This document shows positions 1-11,476 of a stretch of 64,000 nt of DNA, piece by piece. Numbering within the stretch: position 1 is the stretch's first letter; the number at the start of each line of letters is the position of its first letter. Under the pieces are notes generated by a model, which did not search any database, was not told the DNA's origin, and saw nothing but the letters and a program-made list of their open reading frames with translations. The position numbers were made by a program, and so were the translations under genes. The stretch comes from Cryptomeria japonica (lineage: Eukaryota > Streptophyta > Pinopsida > Cupressales > Cupressaceae): NCBI RefSeq assembly GCF_030272615.1, contig NC_081408.1, forward strand, positions 622,168,476 to 622,232,475, written 5' to 3'.

Positions 1-47
1 TCCTCAAGCTGTTAGACTTCTTCTGAGGAACTATGCTCTGATACAAT
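1..47 (-). other. Leader and tRNA-iMet primer-binding site of copia element Z
   Basis: Read on the minus strand, positions 46-35 resemble the plant copia primer site TGGTATCAGAGC, with one base missing. The bases further left (an AAC-CTTGAGGA-like stretch) match the leaders of elements E and A after their primer sites. The body of this element therefore lies to the left of the window, transcribed leftward. Confidence 0.6.
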
Positions 48-1189
48 TGTTGGAATCAATGAGCACTGAGAGGAGGGGGGGTGAATCAATGTTTTGCAAT
101 TTACTAGATTATTAAACTGATTCTTAAACCAACAGATGCATAAGATAGAAAGTATAATGCAGAAACTCAAAGCATAACCATACAACTATAACACTGGATT
201 TTTTACATGGAAACCTAGAAAGGGAAAAACCACAATGGGATTGAGTACCCACAATATTATTATACTATGGCTAGTATTAAAATGATATTACAAAAGGGGA
301 CTGCACTTGCATTCAGGCACACTGCCTAGAGCTCACTTCTCAAATACAAAATAGGGTTGCAACCCTGGAGGAGTCACTATCCTACAAATACGATATAAAA
401 TCAAATATAATATGTGAACTGGAATAAAGAATCTACAAATGCTAGCAATCAGTTTCGGTTAAGATCAAAATGATATGTTGCCTTTGATCTAGAAAACTGT
501 TATGTTCAGCTTGTTGCCAAATACCGGATCACCAAACCTCAAGATGCGCATGTGAAATTGCACTCAATCTCTCCCAAGACAATTTCACATTCATATCCTC
601 CTTTGAAATGATAATCCAAGTCGATCTTATATATCCGCACCACAAAAAAGATCTCCATCAAGTTGGCTTCACAAGACTATAAAATATGAAATGTGTAGTC
701 TCATGTTAGCTCAGTCCATCATAAATTCATATTTTGGACCTAAAACATGTGATCACGGGCTTCATACACAACGAAACAAACTCCTTAAACATGACACCAA
801 TCACCAAAATCATCCCAACAATTCCACAACACACATTGCCCAATTGTCCATACAATAGCTCTGTTCTTCCGGAATCACCAAATACTAGACTAAGAATCAT
901 GCACTAGAATCGACACCAGAGGCTAGAATTACAAGGTGGTATGCCTTAAACAACCAATCAACTATCCCAATCACCACAACCAAAACTACATCATCAGAAA
1001 TAAGTTATGCTCACTGAATCTGTACATTGTGGTTACATTCTATCGGTCTTATGCCTAAAGTTAATATGACTTCTAGTAGATCAAATCTACAGGTACTGAA
1101 TATGATTACTAGGTTGATTTTCCATCAATGACAACCCCTAAGTAATCTTCATGCATCTAACATCACCAACATAGTGTCTCTTGCCAACA
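48..1189 (-). repeat. 5' LTR of minus-strand copia element Z
   Basis: On the plus strand this block opens TGTTGGAATC directly after the primer site and contains a GAGGGGGGG run followed by TGAATCA, exactly as in the LTRs of elements D and E. Blocks around 215-365 (AAACC...GGGAAAAACCAC, 'CCTAGAGCTCACT') are also shared with E. The right end at CCAACA (1189) is chosen because the minus strand then opens TGTTGG and runs into a 'TTGTCATTGATGG'-like segment seen near LTR starts in A and E; 1171 is an alternative end. No partner LTR is in the window. Confidence 0.6.
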
Positions 1190-1841
1190 CTTCAATTCCT
1201 ATAGTTGGGATCCTAAATGAGGGAAAGAAAATGTTATGTATATGAAACTCATTGATACAAAGTGGGATTTGAACATTCTAATACTGCCAACTTAAGCTCT
1301 TGAAATTTGGGGAGAAAAAGTTGAGACTAGAATGGTAGCATTTTGGTACGACCAACTTTTTTCCAAATTTATAGGGATGTGAGATATTGTGATTATAAAG
1401 TCAAATACAACATGGTAGGTCAATCCAAAGTGTTTAGAAATATGAAAATATGCCTTGAAGATTCAAATTAGGACCTTATTAGGATTAATTAAAAATAAGA
1501 TAAAGAGGAGCGCACTTAGGGTTAAGGGCCCAATTTTAAAATATGTGAATTTTTGAAAGAGGATCTTAGATATAATTAAATTAATAATTGAATGCTTAAA
1601 GGAACCTTGTAAATGCAAGATGCAATGGGACAAACTATGGTAGGTGCTAACCTAAGCATAGAATTGGACAACCCTAATTAGGGGTGTATAATTTATGACG
1701 CTATAGTATTGCATTTTATTTAGGGGTGAAATTAAATGATTGTAATCTTGAATTTAACTTATGTGAAAATTGCATTTAAATATGGAAAACAAATTTGTGT
1801 TTAGCTTTACTTGAGTTCTCATAAATATTTTGGTATGTTTG
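1190..1841. other. Unassigned AT-rich stretch
   Basis: No reading frame, RNA gene or clear repeat can be supported here. It lies between the LTR of element Z and the 5' LTR of element A and is probably old, decayed transposon or intergenic DNA. Confidence 0.5.
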
Positions 1842-2783
1842 TGTTGGTAATTGACACTCAATTGGTTGGTTTTACTATGTTGTCATTGATGGCAACATGG
1901 TATTTTGTTTCGGCTTCATGTTTTGGTTCAGTTGTGTACCGAAAGGTACTTCACAAACACTACACTGGCATAGGCACCGACACTGGTAGGACAAAAAGAT
2001 TTCTTTGGTTACTGACAAGGCAGGCCAACATGGTGTAGAATATGGTTATCGTTATTGGAGGCTGACATCTCTTGATCTGGAATCGACATTTGTTTTTGAT
2101 ATTCATGCATTTATGTTATCTAGCTGACATGTAATTTGATATTGTAATTATCTTTGTAAGCCGACATAAGGCATGATAAGTTGTATAAGATATATAGGTC
2201 AGTTGGATTATATCATTTTGATATAGATATGGTGATGGATATGCGAATGTGATATAATATGAAATATATCAGAAAGATTATGTATGTGAGGATATTTATG
2301 TAAGGGTTATTCTGGTAAAGGGTTTAGGGTTTCAGACCGAAACAGACAGAGATTAAACCGAAACTATATTTTGGCATAGAAGATGTTATCTTAGCAGTTC
2401 AACACTTCTTTGGATTCTAGTCTGGATTTATATGTAGTTAGTGAGGCTCCATTTGTGATTGAGAAGTGTGCTCTAGGCTGTAAACCTTCCTGCAAGTGCA
2501 CGCCCCTTATATTTTGTAATATCTCTTCATATGGCTAGGGGATTGATATTGTGGGTCACAAATCCCACTGTGGTTTTTCTTTTTTGAGGTTTTCCATGTA
2601 TAATTTTGTATGTTATGATTCTTATTTATGTGATTGGCTTATTGGTTGCTTTACTTATTTGAAGTTTGTATGTACCAGTATACCAGTTGGTGTATGCATG
2701 TTTTAATAAAGATAAAATTAATCCTTTCGATATAACACTGATTCATTCCCCCCCCTCCATCTTAGTGTTATTGGATTCCAATA
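1842..2783 (+). repeat. 5' LTR of element A
   Basis: 942 bp, the direct partner of 7789-8718, with clear divergence and a 12-bp length difference. Opens TGTTGG and ends ATTCCAATA, where the partner keeps ATTCCAACA. A TATA-like stretch (TATAAGATATATAGG, about 2176-2190) could be the promoter. The 3' third ('GTGCTCTAGGCTGTAAACC', then CCCCCCCTCC) matches the same part of the E and Z LTRs. Confidence 0.9.
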
Positions 2784-2785
2784 AT

Positions 2786-2797
2786 TAGTATCAGAGC
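2786..2797 (+). other. Primer-binding site of element A (tRNA-iMet type)
   Basis: TAGTATCAGAGC differs at one base from the canonical plant copia site TGGTATCAGAGC. It lies 2 nt after the LTR end, as expected for minus-strand priming. The following 'GAAGTTTAACAACTTGAGGA' is shared with the leader of element E. Confidence 0.85.
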
Positions 2798-2850
2798 CTT
2801 ATCCTCAGAGGAAGTTTAACAACTTGAGGAAGATCCTAAATCTGGAATCC

Positions 2851-3972
2851 ATGGATGTGGGTTTGGAGAAACAACGTGAGATGGCACTTCAAGATTATGA
2901 TGTTGAAAGGTTGAAGAACTTAAAGCTACAAGATTAATTGAATTCTGTTAAGGAATTCATTCTTATCCTACAAGAGAGGCTATCATCTATTCAAGATAGG
3001 AGGAAGGAACTTTTTCAAAGTTAGGATGATGAAGAGAAAGGTGCACTTAAGGAACAATGTCAGAAATTGAGTCAAGAGAACATGGTTATGAGAAATGAAA
3101 TGCAATCTATAACTATGAGAATATCTAAGCAGATTGAGGATTGAAAGAAAAAGGAATAAAATATTGTTGTATCCTTGAAGATCAAATTTGAAGAATGTGG
3201 TAGGCTAGTTCATGAGAATGATATGTTGGGAACTAATTTAGTACAATCCTAGAGTAATGAACAAGAGCTTGAGAGAAAAATAATAATTCTAAGAGAAGAT
3301 CTAACTACTACAAGTGAGTATAAAGAAAAATTCAAGATTAGCTCAGCACAACTAGATGAGTTGTTGAAGAGACAAAGGCAGATTGGAGATTCCAGTGGAC
3401 TTGGATTTGAGCAAGCACAGAGTTCTGGTATTGATAATGAAGATCAAAACCATAAGGAACTGATAAGGCAATTTAATGCTTATAAATTTAATGGTAGATG
3501 TTTTTCTTGCAATAGATTTAGTCACATGGCTAGACAATGTAGAAACAGAGAAAATTATAACCTTTACTCTGCTCTCGGTAAATGTTCTAAATGCAATAAG
3601 TATGGTCATAAGATAGAAGATTGTAGAATGAATGTTAAATGTTATGCATGTGGAAAGTTTGGACATATGGCTAATCAGTGCAAGTCAAGCGATTTTACTG
3701 GTTTTAGCAAAGCAAATCAAAGGAACAATGTTACATGTTATGCATGTAACGAGGTTGGACATATTGCTAAATTTTGTAGAAGCAAAAATCCATCGGTTGG
3801 TAATAGAGGATCAAATGAGAAAGGGAAAGAGAAGGTTAGTGAAATCCAGCAAGATCATACTCAGAGATGGGTTAGGAAGACCGAAGAAAAAACATCAAAT
3901 GGAAATGCACCAGTTACTTATCTGGTAGAGGAGGTTGCTCATGCACCGACAAGTAGCTCATTCGGTAACTGA
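2851..3972 (+). pseudogene. Element A ORF1: coiled-coil protein with four CCHC zinc knuckles (Gag-like)
   Basis: One frame runs from the ATG at 2851 to the stop ending at 3972 (about 373 codons), broken by several single stop codons before 3361 but with no frameshift seen. The N-terminal half is rich in Leu, Lys, Glu and Gln with heptad-like spacing and probably forms a coiled coil. The C-terminal half has four C-x2-C-x4-H-x4-C knuckles: CFSCNRFSHMARQC, CSKCNKYGHKIEDC, CYACGKFGHMANQC and CYACNEVGHIAKFC. Such knuckles bind RNA and occur in retroelement Gag. Copia Gag usually has one or two and an upstream UBN2 domain; no UBN2 domain is visible here, unlike in element E. The likely role is packaging of element RNA (inference). 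It is inactive in its present form because of the stops. Confidence 0.75.
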
Positions 3973-4332
3973 TGCAGATGCCTTACGGGTAGGAAAAATT
4001 CATGAAGACATTGCATATTCCCCAAGAAGAAGTTCTAGACATTGGAGATGCTTATCTGGCACGGATATGTTCTGTTCGAGATCCGATATCTTTAATTGGT
4101 AGTCATTAATATCAATGGAAGATTAGGGTTTTTCTTAGAGGTTAAAAGGTCAAATTCACTTCATTATTGATCACCTTGCATTCAGAGCGATTTTAGAGTG
4201 ATTAAGAGTGACTAAGAGCGATCAAAGTCATTTCAGAGAAATCAGATTTCTTCTTGAGAGTTTTCACCGACGACTGGAAGAATTTGTTAAGGGTTTTCAC
4301 TGGAAGCAATCAATGGGTATTTATCTTTAAAC

Positions 4333-7300
4333 ATGGCAGTTGGATCATCATCTATTCCTATCTTTGTTGCAAATCCGACTATAGTAGAGGTCAAGGACTT
4401 CCCTAGTCCAATTTTCAAGCGGTATCCACATGTGGCTACCCTGGAAGATTCGAGTGGAGCATTTTCCTATGTTCCAAAGGGATTTTTCTATGTTAAAGAT
4501 GTTAGGGCATACATACATTGTCACATTGAGGACTTGGGAACATCTGAAATAAAGGGCATGTACATGAGTGAGATGATGGGAGAGTCTAAAAAGATCAAAC
4601 TGACATACAAGCACATTGAAGACTTAGGGTTTACCGGCATTTTGGACATCCTGAAATTTGAAGATGAGATAATTAGGTATGTTTTGAGCAAAGTACATGG
4701 GGATTTTATCTAGTTGGATAAACCTTACAAGATCACCAAGGAAGCCATTAGGGAAATCACTGGTTTGCCATAGGTTGGGCAACACCCAGACAAGAAAGTT
4801 TTGAATGATTATGTGAATAAAATCATCAGCGTGACATCTGACAGGAGATCTATGAGAATAAGAACTATTACCGACACGAACATCAAATTCAATAGCATGA
4901 TCATTAGATATAAGGTAACTCAGTCAAAATGATTGAACTCTATTTCCAGTTCCTGCATTTTTGCAGCATACAAAATGATGAGAGAAAATGAGAAATTGGA
5001 TCTATGCGGTTGGATGTTAGATGAACTATTATTAAACCTAGGAAAGATTAAGTAGAAAGGAACCTTTCAATATGGCAACTTAATTGTCTTCTTAATGTTA
5101 TTTTTCATGAATGATACTCCTGGTTTTGAGAAGAGGCAATGCACATTTGATAACCCGGTAGGGGGACAATTGAAACGGTTAATTGCTACTTTAGGAAGTC
5201 AGAGAGATGATAAAGTATGGGGATATTTTAAAGGGTTCCAGAAACCTATGAAGTCTAGGGAAAGAGTTCCTAAGCATATTGTTGAAAAATATTCAATTGA
5301 CATATGATTCATGGTGAAGAAGGATGAAACACTTATGGAAGTAGTTTAGCCATAAAATATTTGGGTTGAGGAAATGGGCTATGAAGTGGATTGATGCAGA
5401 TCCTTGAGGCTTATAAAAAAATGTTGATTGATGCACCTATTGATGAGGCAGAGAAGCCCTATGGTACAAGAAAACAAAAATCACAAGAGGTTGAAATAGA
5501 GCTCAACCAGAAGAAGAGAGAGAAGTGGGAAGGAAAGGCTAGCAAATTTTTTGAGAAGGTCTCATAGGACATTAAAGCATTAATTGATGTTGTCACAGAG
5601 AAAGGTGGGAAGAGGAAGAATCTAGAAGTACACATTGAGCCTTTTACAGTAGAGTTTGAATCTGAGGATGACACACTCTTGGCATTCAAGAGGGTTTTAA
5701 GGAAGAAAAATGAGGAAACAAAGGTAGAGGCTAAAAAGCAACCAGTTAGGAAGGTTACATTAAAAATACTAGCATAGAAGCAAGCACCAAAAGTAACCAC
5801 TTCATCTCCATCCGCTACTGCAAGAAGGAAGAAGTAGAGTGACATCGATCTGGTAATGTGACTATCATTCCACCAAAAACTTGTGCAGAGTTAGTAGATG
5901 ATATCACTAAGGATGACATCTTAAAGAATGTATAGTTTTATTATGAACACTTAGAGGATGATGAACAAAGAGAGGTAGAGGAAGCAGTATTATTATATCT
6001 AGATATTTATAAGAAAGCCTTAATAGAAATTGAAAACCAAATACCAATAGAATTATATAATATGTTAAATGCTAGAAGATTGTCAGCAATGCAAGAAGAC
6101 AAGCATATTAAAACTCTAGAGTTTTTATCTGTTTGTGTTACTATTGCTCTAAAGGAAATGGAAAGGACACTTGAGGTGGCAGATAGAAGAGTCTTTAATA
6201 GAAAACATAGAATAACTAGTCTAATGCTAGGAAGGGTAAATGAGATAATAAAGGAGACTCAAAAGGAATGGGTTAAGTTCTTTGGAGAGAATAGAGGTTT
6301 ATTTACTTCACCAAAATCTAAGACAAACACTGCAGACGTCCCGGTTGAAGGAAAAGGAAAGGGGATTATGGATACTTCACCCTCAGTTTTAAAAAACATT
6401 AAGATAGTGGAAATCAAGCCCTTGATAGATACAAATATATAGACAGATATTGAGATATCGGCTAATACAAAGAGTGAAAAGGTTGATGATGTACCAAATA
6501 CTAATATTGAGGATAATAGTCCTCTAGATATAAATGTACAAGTTGAGGTTATAGTTTCTACAGAGGAACCGACAGGTAAAGAGAGTGCACCAAGTGGCGA
6601 AGCCACCAGTGCAAGTGAGGAAGCTATAAAGGATAGACCATCATAGGAGAAGAAAGGGGAAACTGATAGAGAACTGGTAGTTGGTCCATCATTATTGTCA
6701 ATTGACACCTCACAGGTTGTAAAGAAAAACATAACCAAGATGAGTCCTACTGAACTCATGATTACGGAAGTACAAAAATTAATTAAGGAGGGATATATAG
6801 ATAAAGGGATTATTGATCAGTCAATCACTATTTTACATAGACTATTCCTAGAGTGCAAGATTGACAATGAAGCGAGCCCATCCGGAAAGCTTAAGATAAT
6901 TATTGAGCACATTTCAAAGGATTTTCAATCCTTAAAACAAATTTCAAACTGTCAAGCACTAGAAAGGTTCACTTATGCTAAAAGAGCAGCATTTGATCAG
7001 GTGATTGAATTTGAGAAGAAGAAGATTGATCAAAAGTTGAAACTAATAGATAATTATTTAAAGCAATATACAAATATTTATAGGGTATGTTGTAACACAA
7101 ATATACTACAGTTAATATGGATAAGAAGATAAAAGAATTTTAGGAGAAAATTGCAAATATAGCTAATTATTTTGATGGATTGACTTCATTGACTACATAT
7201 ATTGATGGTCAAATTTTGATTTTGGAGGCCCAAATTTTTGTTCTTTAGAAGGAAAGAGACAAAATTATAAGAAGAGCCAGAAGTCTAAGAGACTTGGTGA

Positions 7301-7515
7301 GTCCTTGGTTGGATTCAATCAGTGTACATAAGAAAGAATGTATGGATATGGTTGGGAAGCCCACATCGACAGAGGTAAGTGAGAAAGAGTCATTTGCACA
7401 TATATTAAGTGGACTTGTATCTATTTTAGACACTTTTAAAACTAGTTGGGATACCTATCTTGAGCTATTGGAGAAGGCTTATCCCAAAATTTTGAAATTT
7501 GTTAAGCTCCGGTAA
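4333..7515 (+). pseudogene. Element A ORF2: long protein of unknown function, decayed
   Basis: After a 360-bp spacer (3973-4332) with no recognised content, an ATG at 4333 opens a coding-like frame. It continues, through stops and at least one frameshift near 5395, to about 7515, roughly 1,050 codons in all. The N-terminal third is globular-looking, with a 'KITKEAIREITGLP' motif near 4729-4770. The middle (5400-5850) is Lys/Glu-rich. Residues encoded at 6062-6440 and 6695-7130 are charged, helical-looking segments, the latter containing an EFEKKKIDQKLKLIDNYLK-like coiled coil. I recognise no protease, integrase or polymerase motif. The ITGLP-type motif loosely recalls plant transposon-associated domains, but this is not enough to name a family. 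Coding nature rests on the long frame between LTRs; the function is unknown. Confidence 0.6.
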
Positions 7516-7788
7516 GATATTTTTGGGATATTCATTGTATAGTTTTTTTGGATCTTTGACATTCCTTTTAGAATTTTTGATGGCATTTATGTCAAAGGGG
7601 GAGTGATATAGATGTGAAAAAGAATAGAATGATTTGTATACATTAGGGGGAGATATGGAGATATGGGAGTATGGATTATTTTGCATTAATGAATATTCAG
7701 CTCAGGGGGAGCAGGAAGGATAGAACTGACAAATGAAACCTTGACCATTTTTCACATGAGTGTTGCCATCAATTCCAAAGGGGGAGAT
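7516..7788 (+). other. Element A 3' untranslated region and polypurine tract
   Basis: The tract AAAGGGGGAGAT ends at 7788, directly before the 3' LTR, and would prime plus-strand DNA synthesis. Three further G-runs of the same type precede it: CAAAGGGGGAG near 7596, TTAGGGGGAGA near 7644 and TCAGGGGGAGC near 7703. No coding frame is seen. Confidence 0.75.
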
Positions 7789-8718
7789 TGTTGGAAATTG
7801 ACTCTCAATTGGTTGGTTTCACTATGTTGTCATTGATGGAAACATGGTATTTTGTTCTGGATTCTTGTTTTGGTTCAGTTGTGTACCAGAAGGCACTTCA
7901 CAAACACTACACCGACACCGGCACTGGTAGGACAGAAGGATTTCTTTGGTTACCAGAAATGTGGGCTGACATGGTTTAGAATATGGTTATTGATATTGGA
8001 GGCCGACATCTTTTGATTCGCCATTGGAAATTGTTTTCGATATTCATGCATTTATGTTATCTATCTGACATGTAATTTGATATTGTAATTATCTTTGTAA
8101 GTTGACATAAGGCATGATAAGTTGTATAGGATATATAGGTTGGTTGGATTAAATTATTTTGATATAGATATGGTGATGGATATGCGAATGTGATATAATG
8201 TGAAATATATTAGAGAGATTATGTATGTGAGGATATTTATGTAAGGGTTATTTCAATAAAGGGTTTAGGGTTTCAGACCAAAACAAACAGAGCTTAAACC
8301 GAAACTGTATTCTGGCATAGAAGATGTTATCTTAGCAATTCAACACTTCTTCGAATTGTAGTCTAGATTTATATGTAGTCAGTGAGGCTCCATTTGTGAT
8401 TGAGAAATGTGCTCTAGGCTGTAAGCCTTCCTACAAGTGCAAGCCCCTTATATTTTGTAATATCTCTTCATATGACCAGTGGATTGATATTGTGGGTCAC
8501 AAATCCCACTATGGTTTTTTCTCTTTGAGGTTTTCCACATATAGTTATGTGTGTTATGATTCTCATTTATGTGATTGGCTTATTGGTTTCTTTACTTCTT
8601 TCAATTTTGTATGTACCAGTATACCGATTGGTGTATGCATGTTTTAATAAGGCTAAAATTAATCCTTCTGGTATAACATTGATTCACACCCCCCTCTCAG
8701 TGTTATTGGATTCCAACA
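7789..8718 (+). repeat. 3' LTR of element A
   Basis: 930 bp, direct repeat of 1842-2783, starting TGTTGGAAATTG and ending ATTCCAACA. It has the same TATA-like stretch, 'GCTCTAGGCTGTAAGCC' segment and C-run near the end as the left copy. Confidence 0.9.
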
Positions 8719-8862
8719 CTTTGATCTTTCTTAACTGATGTGTTTGATCCTATAGATATTCCTCATTGAAAAATCCACACATTGTGCTTCATTTAAGTTT
8801 TAAATCAATTTAAATAATTTAAAGTAATGGTTGAGTTATAGAGTAGAAAGAAAATAATTTTT

Positions 8863-9155
8863 TTGAGGATTGATAATGGAAGTGATTTTTTCTCCACTGC
8901 TTTTGATATATTATATACACATTGTGGTATTCATAGACATAAGACATTTTTGTAATCTCCACAAGAAAATGGAATTACAAAAAGAATGAATAGAATGTTG
9001 ATGGAGAGGGCTAGGATTATGTTGAGTGGTGTTGGTCTCAAACAAAAAATTTGGGTTGAATCTATTCCCATTGTTTACTACATAATTAACATGTCTCCTA
9101 CATTAGCTCTTGTTGATAAAACACCTATGGAGGCATGGTTGAATCATAATCCTTT
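8863..9155 (+). pseudogene. Ty1/copia integrase core fragment
   Basis: One frame reads LRIDNGSDFFS, then SPQENGITKRMNR and MLMERARIML, then KTPMEAWLNHNPF. These match the second half of a copia integrase core: the second catalytic Asp in DNG, the PQxNG...E region (here the catalytic Glu position reads Lys, TKRMNR) and the 'RAR.ML' helix. One in-frame TAA interrupts it near 8956. The fragment stops where the gypsy LTR of element C begins, so C probably inserted into it. The 144 bases before it (8719-8862) show nothing else. Not functional. Confidence 0.75.
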
Positions 9156-10337
9156 TTTAGTGTCATAAAATTGCAACCATTGCAATTTTTAACCATATTA
9201 GGGTCTTCACATCGGCGAATTGAATCCCTAAGCCTGATTGGAGACCCGAGACTTTCTCAATCCCTGAAACTGCACTTTTTCTGCACTCAACACTGCCTAA
9301 ACCTGCTTCTTGTCCTAAGTTAAGGGCATGACAGGGGCGTGGCACCCCTATTCCTACCATATCTTGGGGCCCCTTCTTTCAAACTATACATTGAACTTTG
9401 CACTTAAAGTGGGAAAACTTCCACTGTGTCGGCCTATGATAAAAAATCAGCCTATTAACCCTAATTGACAACTATATAAGTTGCATTTGCCCTCCTATTT
9501 ACATAAGGTGAAAATTGGCATAAGTTAAAATACATGAGATCACGCATTCAAAAATTCAAGAGCATTAAAGCATTGAGAATTCTCAAGTCTCCCTTCAAGG
9601 CTAGGTGTTTTATTCAATTCAAGGATTCAACCATTGAAGAGGAGATCCCTTTCAACATTCAATTCCATACAAGAAAATCTACCTACATTTCTATCACAAC
9701 CTCCCTTGAGGTGAATTACATTTCAATCTTTCATTTACATTTACTTGCAAGTACTTTCTTTCATCATTTGGTTAATTCCAAAACTGGGGTTTGACCTTAA
9801 GGCAAACCCCCAATCCCAACCCCTTTTCCTCTCCTTTCTATGTGTAGGTTGCAGGTGCATAGCTGTATTTGTAGATTTGGACTCCATTTAGAGAGGTAGA
9901 AAAACCCTTTTCCTTTCACGGATTTTTCGGAGGACCATGTGCACTTTCAACATGGTCCCAACAAATTTTCCTAAAATTCACAGGGCAACTTTGTCTTGAC
10001 ATATTATAGCCAGATCTAGATGCAAAGCTTCATCCCACGCTTCTATTTCAAGTTATAATCAGTTCTTTGCTACTTTTACATTTGGTCTCAAAACACATAA
10101 TTCAATCATTTTCCATTCTAAAAGAGGGTTTAGCTTCTCATTTCTACCTCATTATCAATTCACTTAGTAATCAATCTCTCTCTATAGAGATTAGATCTAG
10201 TGAATTCCCCCCCTCTTTTAAATGTAATGTGTGTGAGGTGATTGAAGGGAAATCCACAGTGAAACTTTCATCTCTCCTTGGAGGGAAGAAAACATTTCCT
10301 CTCGATATCTCCATCATTCACTTTTTCCCACATTCCA
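9156..10337 (+). repeat. 5' LTR of element C
   Basis: The left edge is set by alignment to 15693, where the LTR opens TGTAGTGTC; here the first G reads T. The right edge is placed at the CA before TTTTGGTGAACCCGACA, a plausible primer site, and is uncertain because the 3' copy is truncated. A TATA-like ACTATATAAG (about 9469-9478) suggests the promoter. Confidence 0.55.
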
Positions 10338-11476
10338 TTTTGGTGAACCCGACATCTTGCATGATTTATTCTAAAAATCATTGCATATTTTTCATTTACA
10401 AGTTTAATTTTTCTGCAAACTCAGTGGTTAATTCATTCAAAACCCTAGTTTTTAAAATTGAAATTGAACTTGTGTTTTGTAAAAATTGGTTGATATTGTC
10501 TTAGATCTGAAAATTGCTTTGTTTTACAAATTCAATTTCTTCATTGTCTTGTTCAAATTGCAAATCAAATTCACAAAATTAAGAGGTTAATTGTCAAAAC
10601 CCTAATTTTCAAAAATCTTCTTGAAATTGTGCAAAAATTGAATTTTCATTTAATTTTCAGATTTGTGACTATTTTTCAGACTTATCCTCTTTCCTAAAAT
10701 TCAAATTTTCAATTTCCCTCCTTTTTCCAAATTCAAAATTTTAAAAATTAAGTGGTTACATCCAAAACCCTAATTTTCAAATTTAATTGGATTTTGTGTC
10801 AATTCAATCAATTTCAATCAACTTCAATCTTCTAAACATTTTTCAAGGTGTCCCTATCCATTAGGTTTGACCTTTTTCAAATTTGCAATTCAATTCCTCA
10901 TTTTTTTCAAAACCCTAATAGGGTCCTATTTTCACTTTCAAACCTTAATTTCATCTATATAGAGAACATAAAATCCACCAATTTTTTGGGGATAGCTTTA
11001 AAATCATCGTAACTTTCATCCCTGAAAATTTTTAAAAAAATTGGGAGGACCGCACTTTCAACACACTCCCCGACTTTTTCCCAAAATTTTAGGAGACAAT
11101 TATGACTGTATTTAATAGCTTAAATCCAGAAGATCGGCTTATTTTGTCGATTTTTTATTCCTCTAAAATCAAAAATACCTTCAAAATTCAACATTTCAAA
11201 TTTCAAGAATTATTTTAAAATTAAGTGGTTAATTATAATCTACCCTGATTTTGTCAATTTTAAGATTAAGTGGTATCCCCTTGGCCCTAATTTTAAAATT
11301 CCAATTTCCTTTCATTTATCATAAAATTATTTTTGGAAATTGTGTCATTTTCTTCTTTCAACAAAGTTCAAATTGTTTAATCATTATTTTCTCAAATTTT
11401 GCTTTATTCAATTTTGTAAACTTTGTTCCTATAATTCAAAATTCAAAATCAAAATTTCAAATTTTCCCTCTAGTGC
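10338..11476 (+). other. Element C primer site (probable) and leader with degenerate repeats
   Basis: TGGTGAACCCGACATC at 10341-10356 has the TGG start of a tRNA-complementary primer site; the tRNA was not identified. The leader is AT-rich, with five degenerate copies of a block combining ATTAAGTGGTTAAT and AACCCTAATTTT (near 10421, 10575, 10743, 11217 and 11261). Positions 11043-11100 repeat LTR sequence from 9928-9990. No convincing protein is encoded. Confidence 0.45.

Larger units (their letters stand above)
1842..8718 (+). mobile_element. Element A: non-autonomous LTR retrotransposon with copia-type ends
   Basis: Two direct repeats (1842-2783 and 7789-8718) that start TGTTGG and end TTCCAAYA bound a 5.0-kb interior. 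An iMet primer site follows the left repeat and a purine tract (AAAGGGGGAGAT) precedes the right one. The flanks gtttg (1837-1841) and ctttg (8719-8723) look like a target-site duplication with one mismatch. The interior encodes a coiled-coil, four-zinc-knuckle protein and a second long unknown protein. No integrase, reverse transcriptase or RNase H is visible in any frame, so the element must have depended on enzymes supplied in trans. Its LTR ends, primer site and post-primer leader match copia element E, which makes an E-like element the likely helper (inference). Confidence 0.85.

Noticed and set aside
6259-6759. Minus-strand 166-codon open stretch in element A
   Set aside because: Shadow of the Lys/Glu-rich plus-strand ORF2; it lacks its own motifs.
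10437-10920. AAACCCTAA words as an interstitial telomere repeat
   Set aside because: The words are separated by long AT-rich sequence and belong to a larger degenerate leader repeat.
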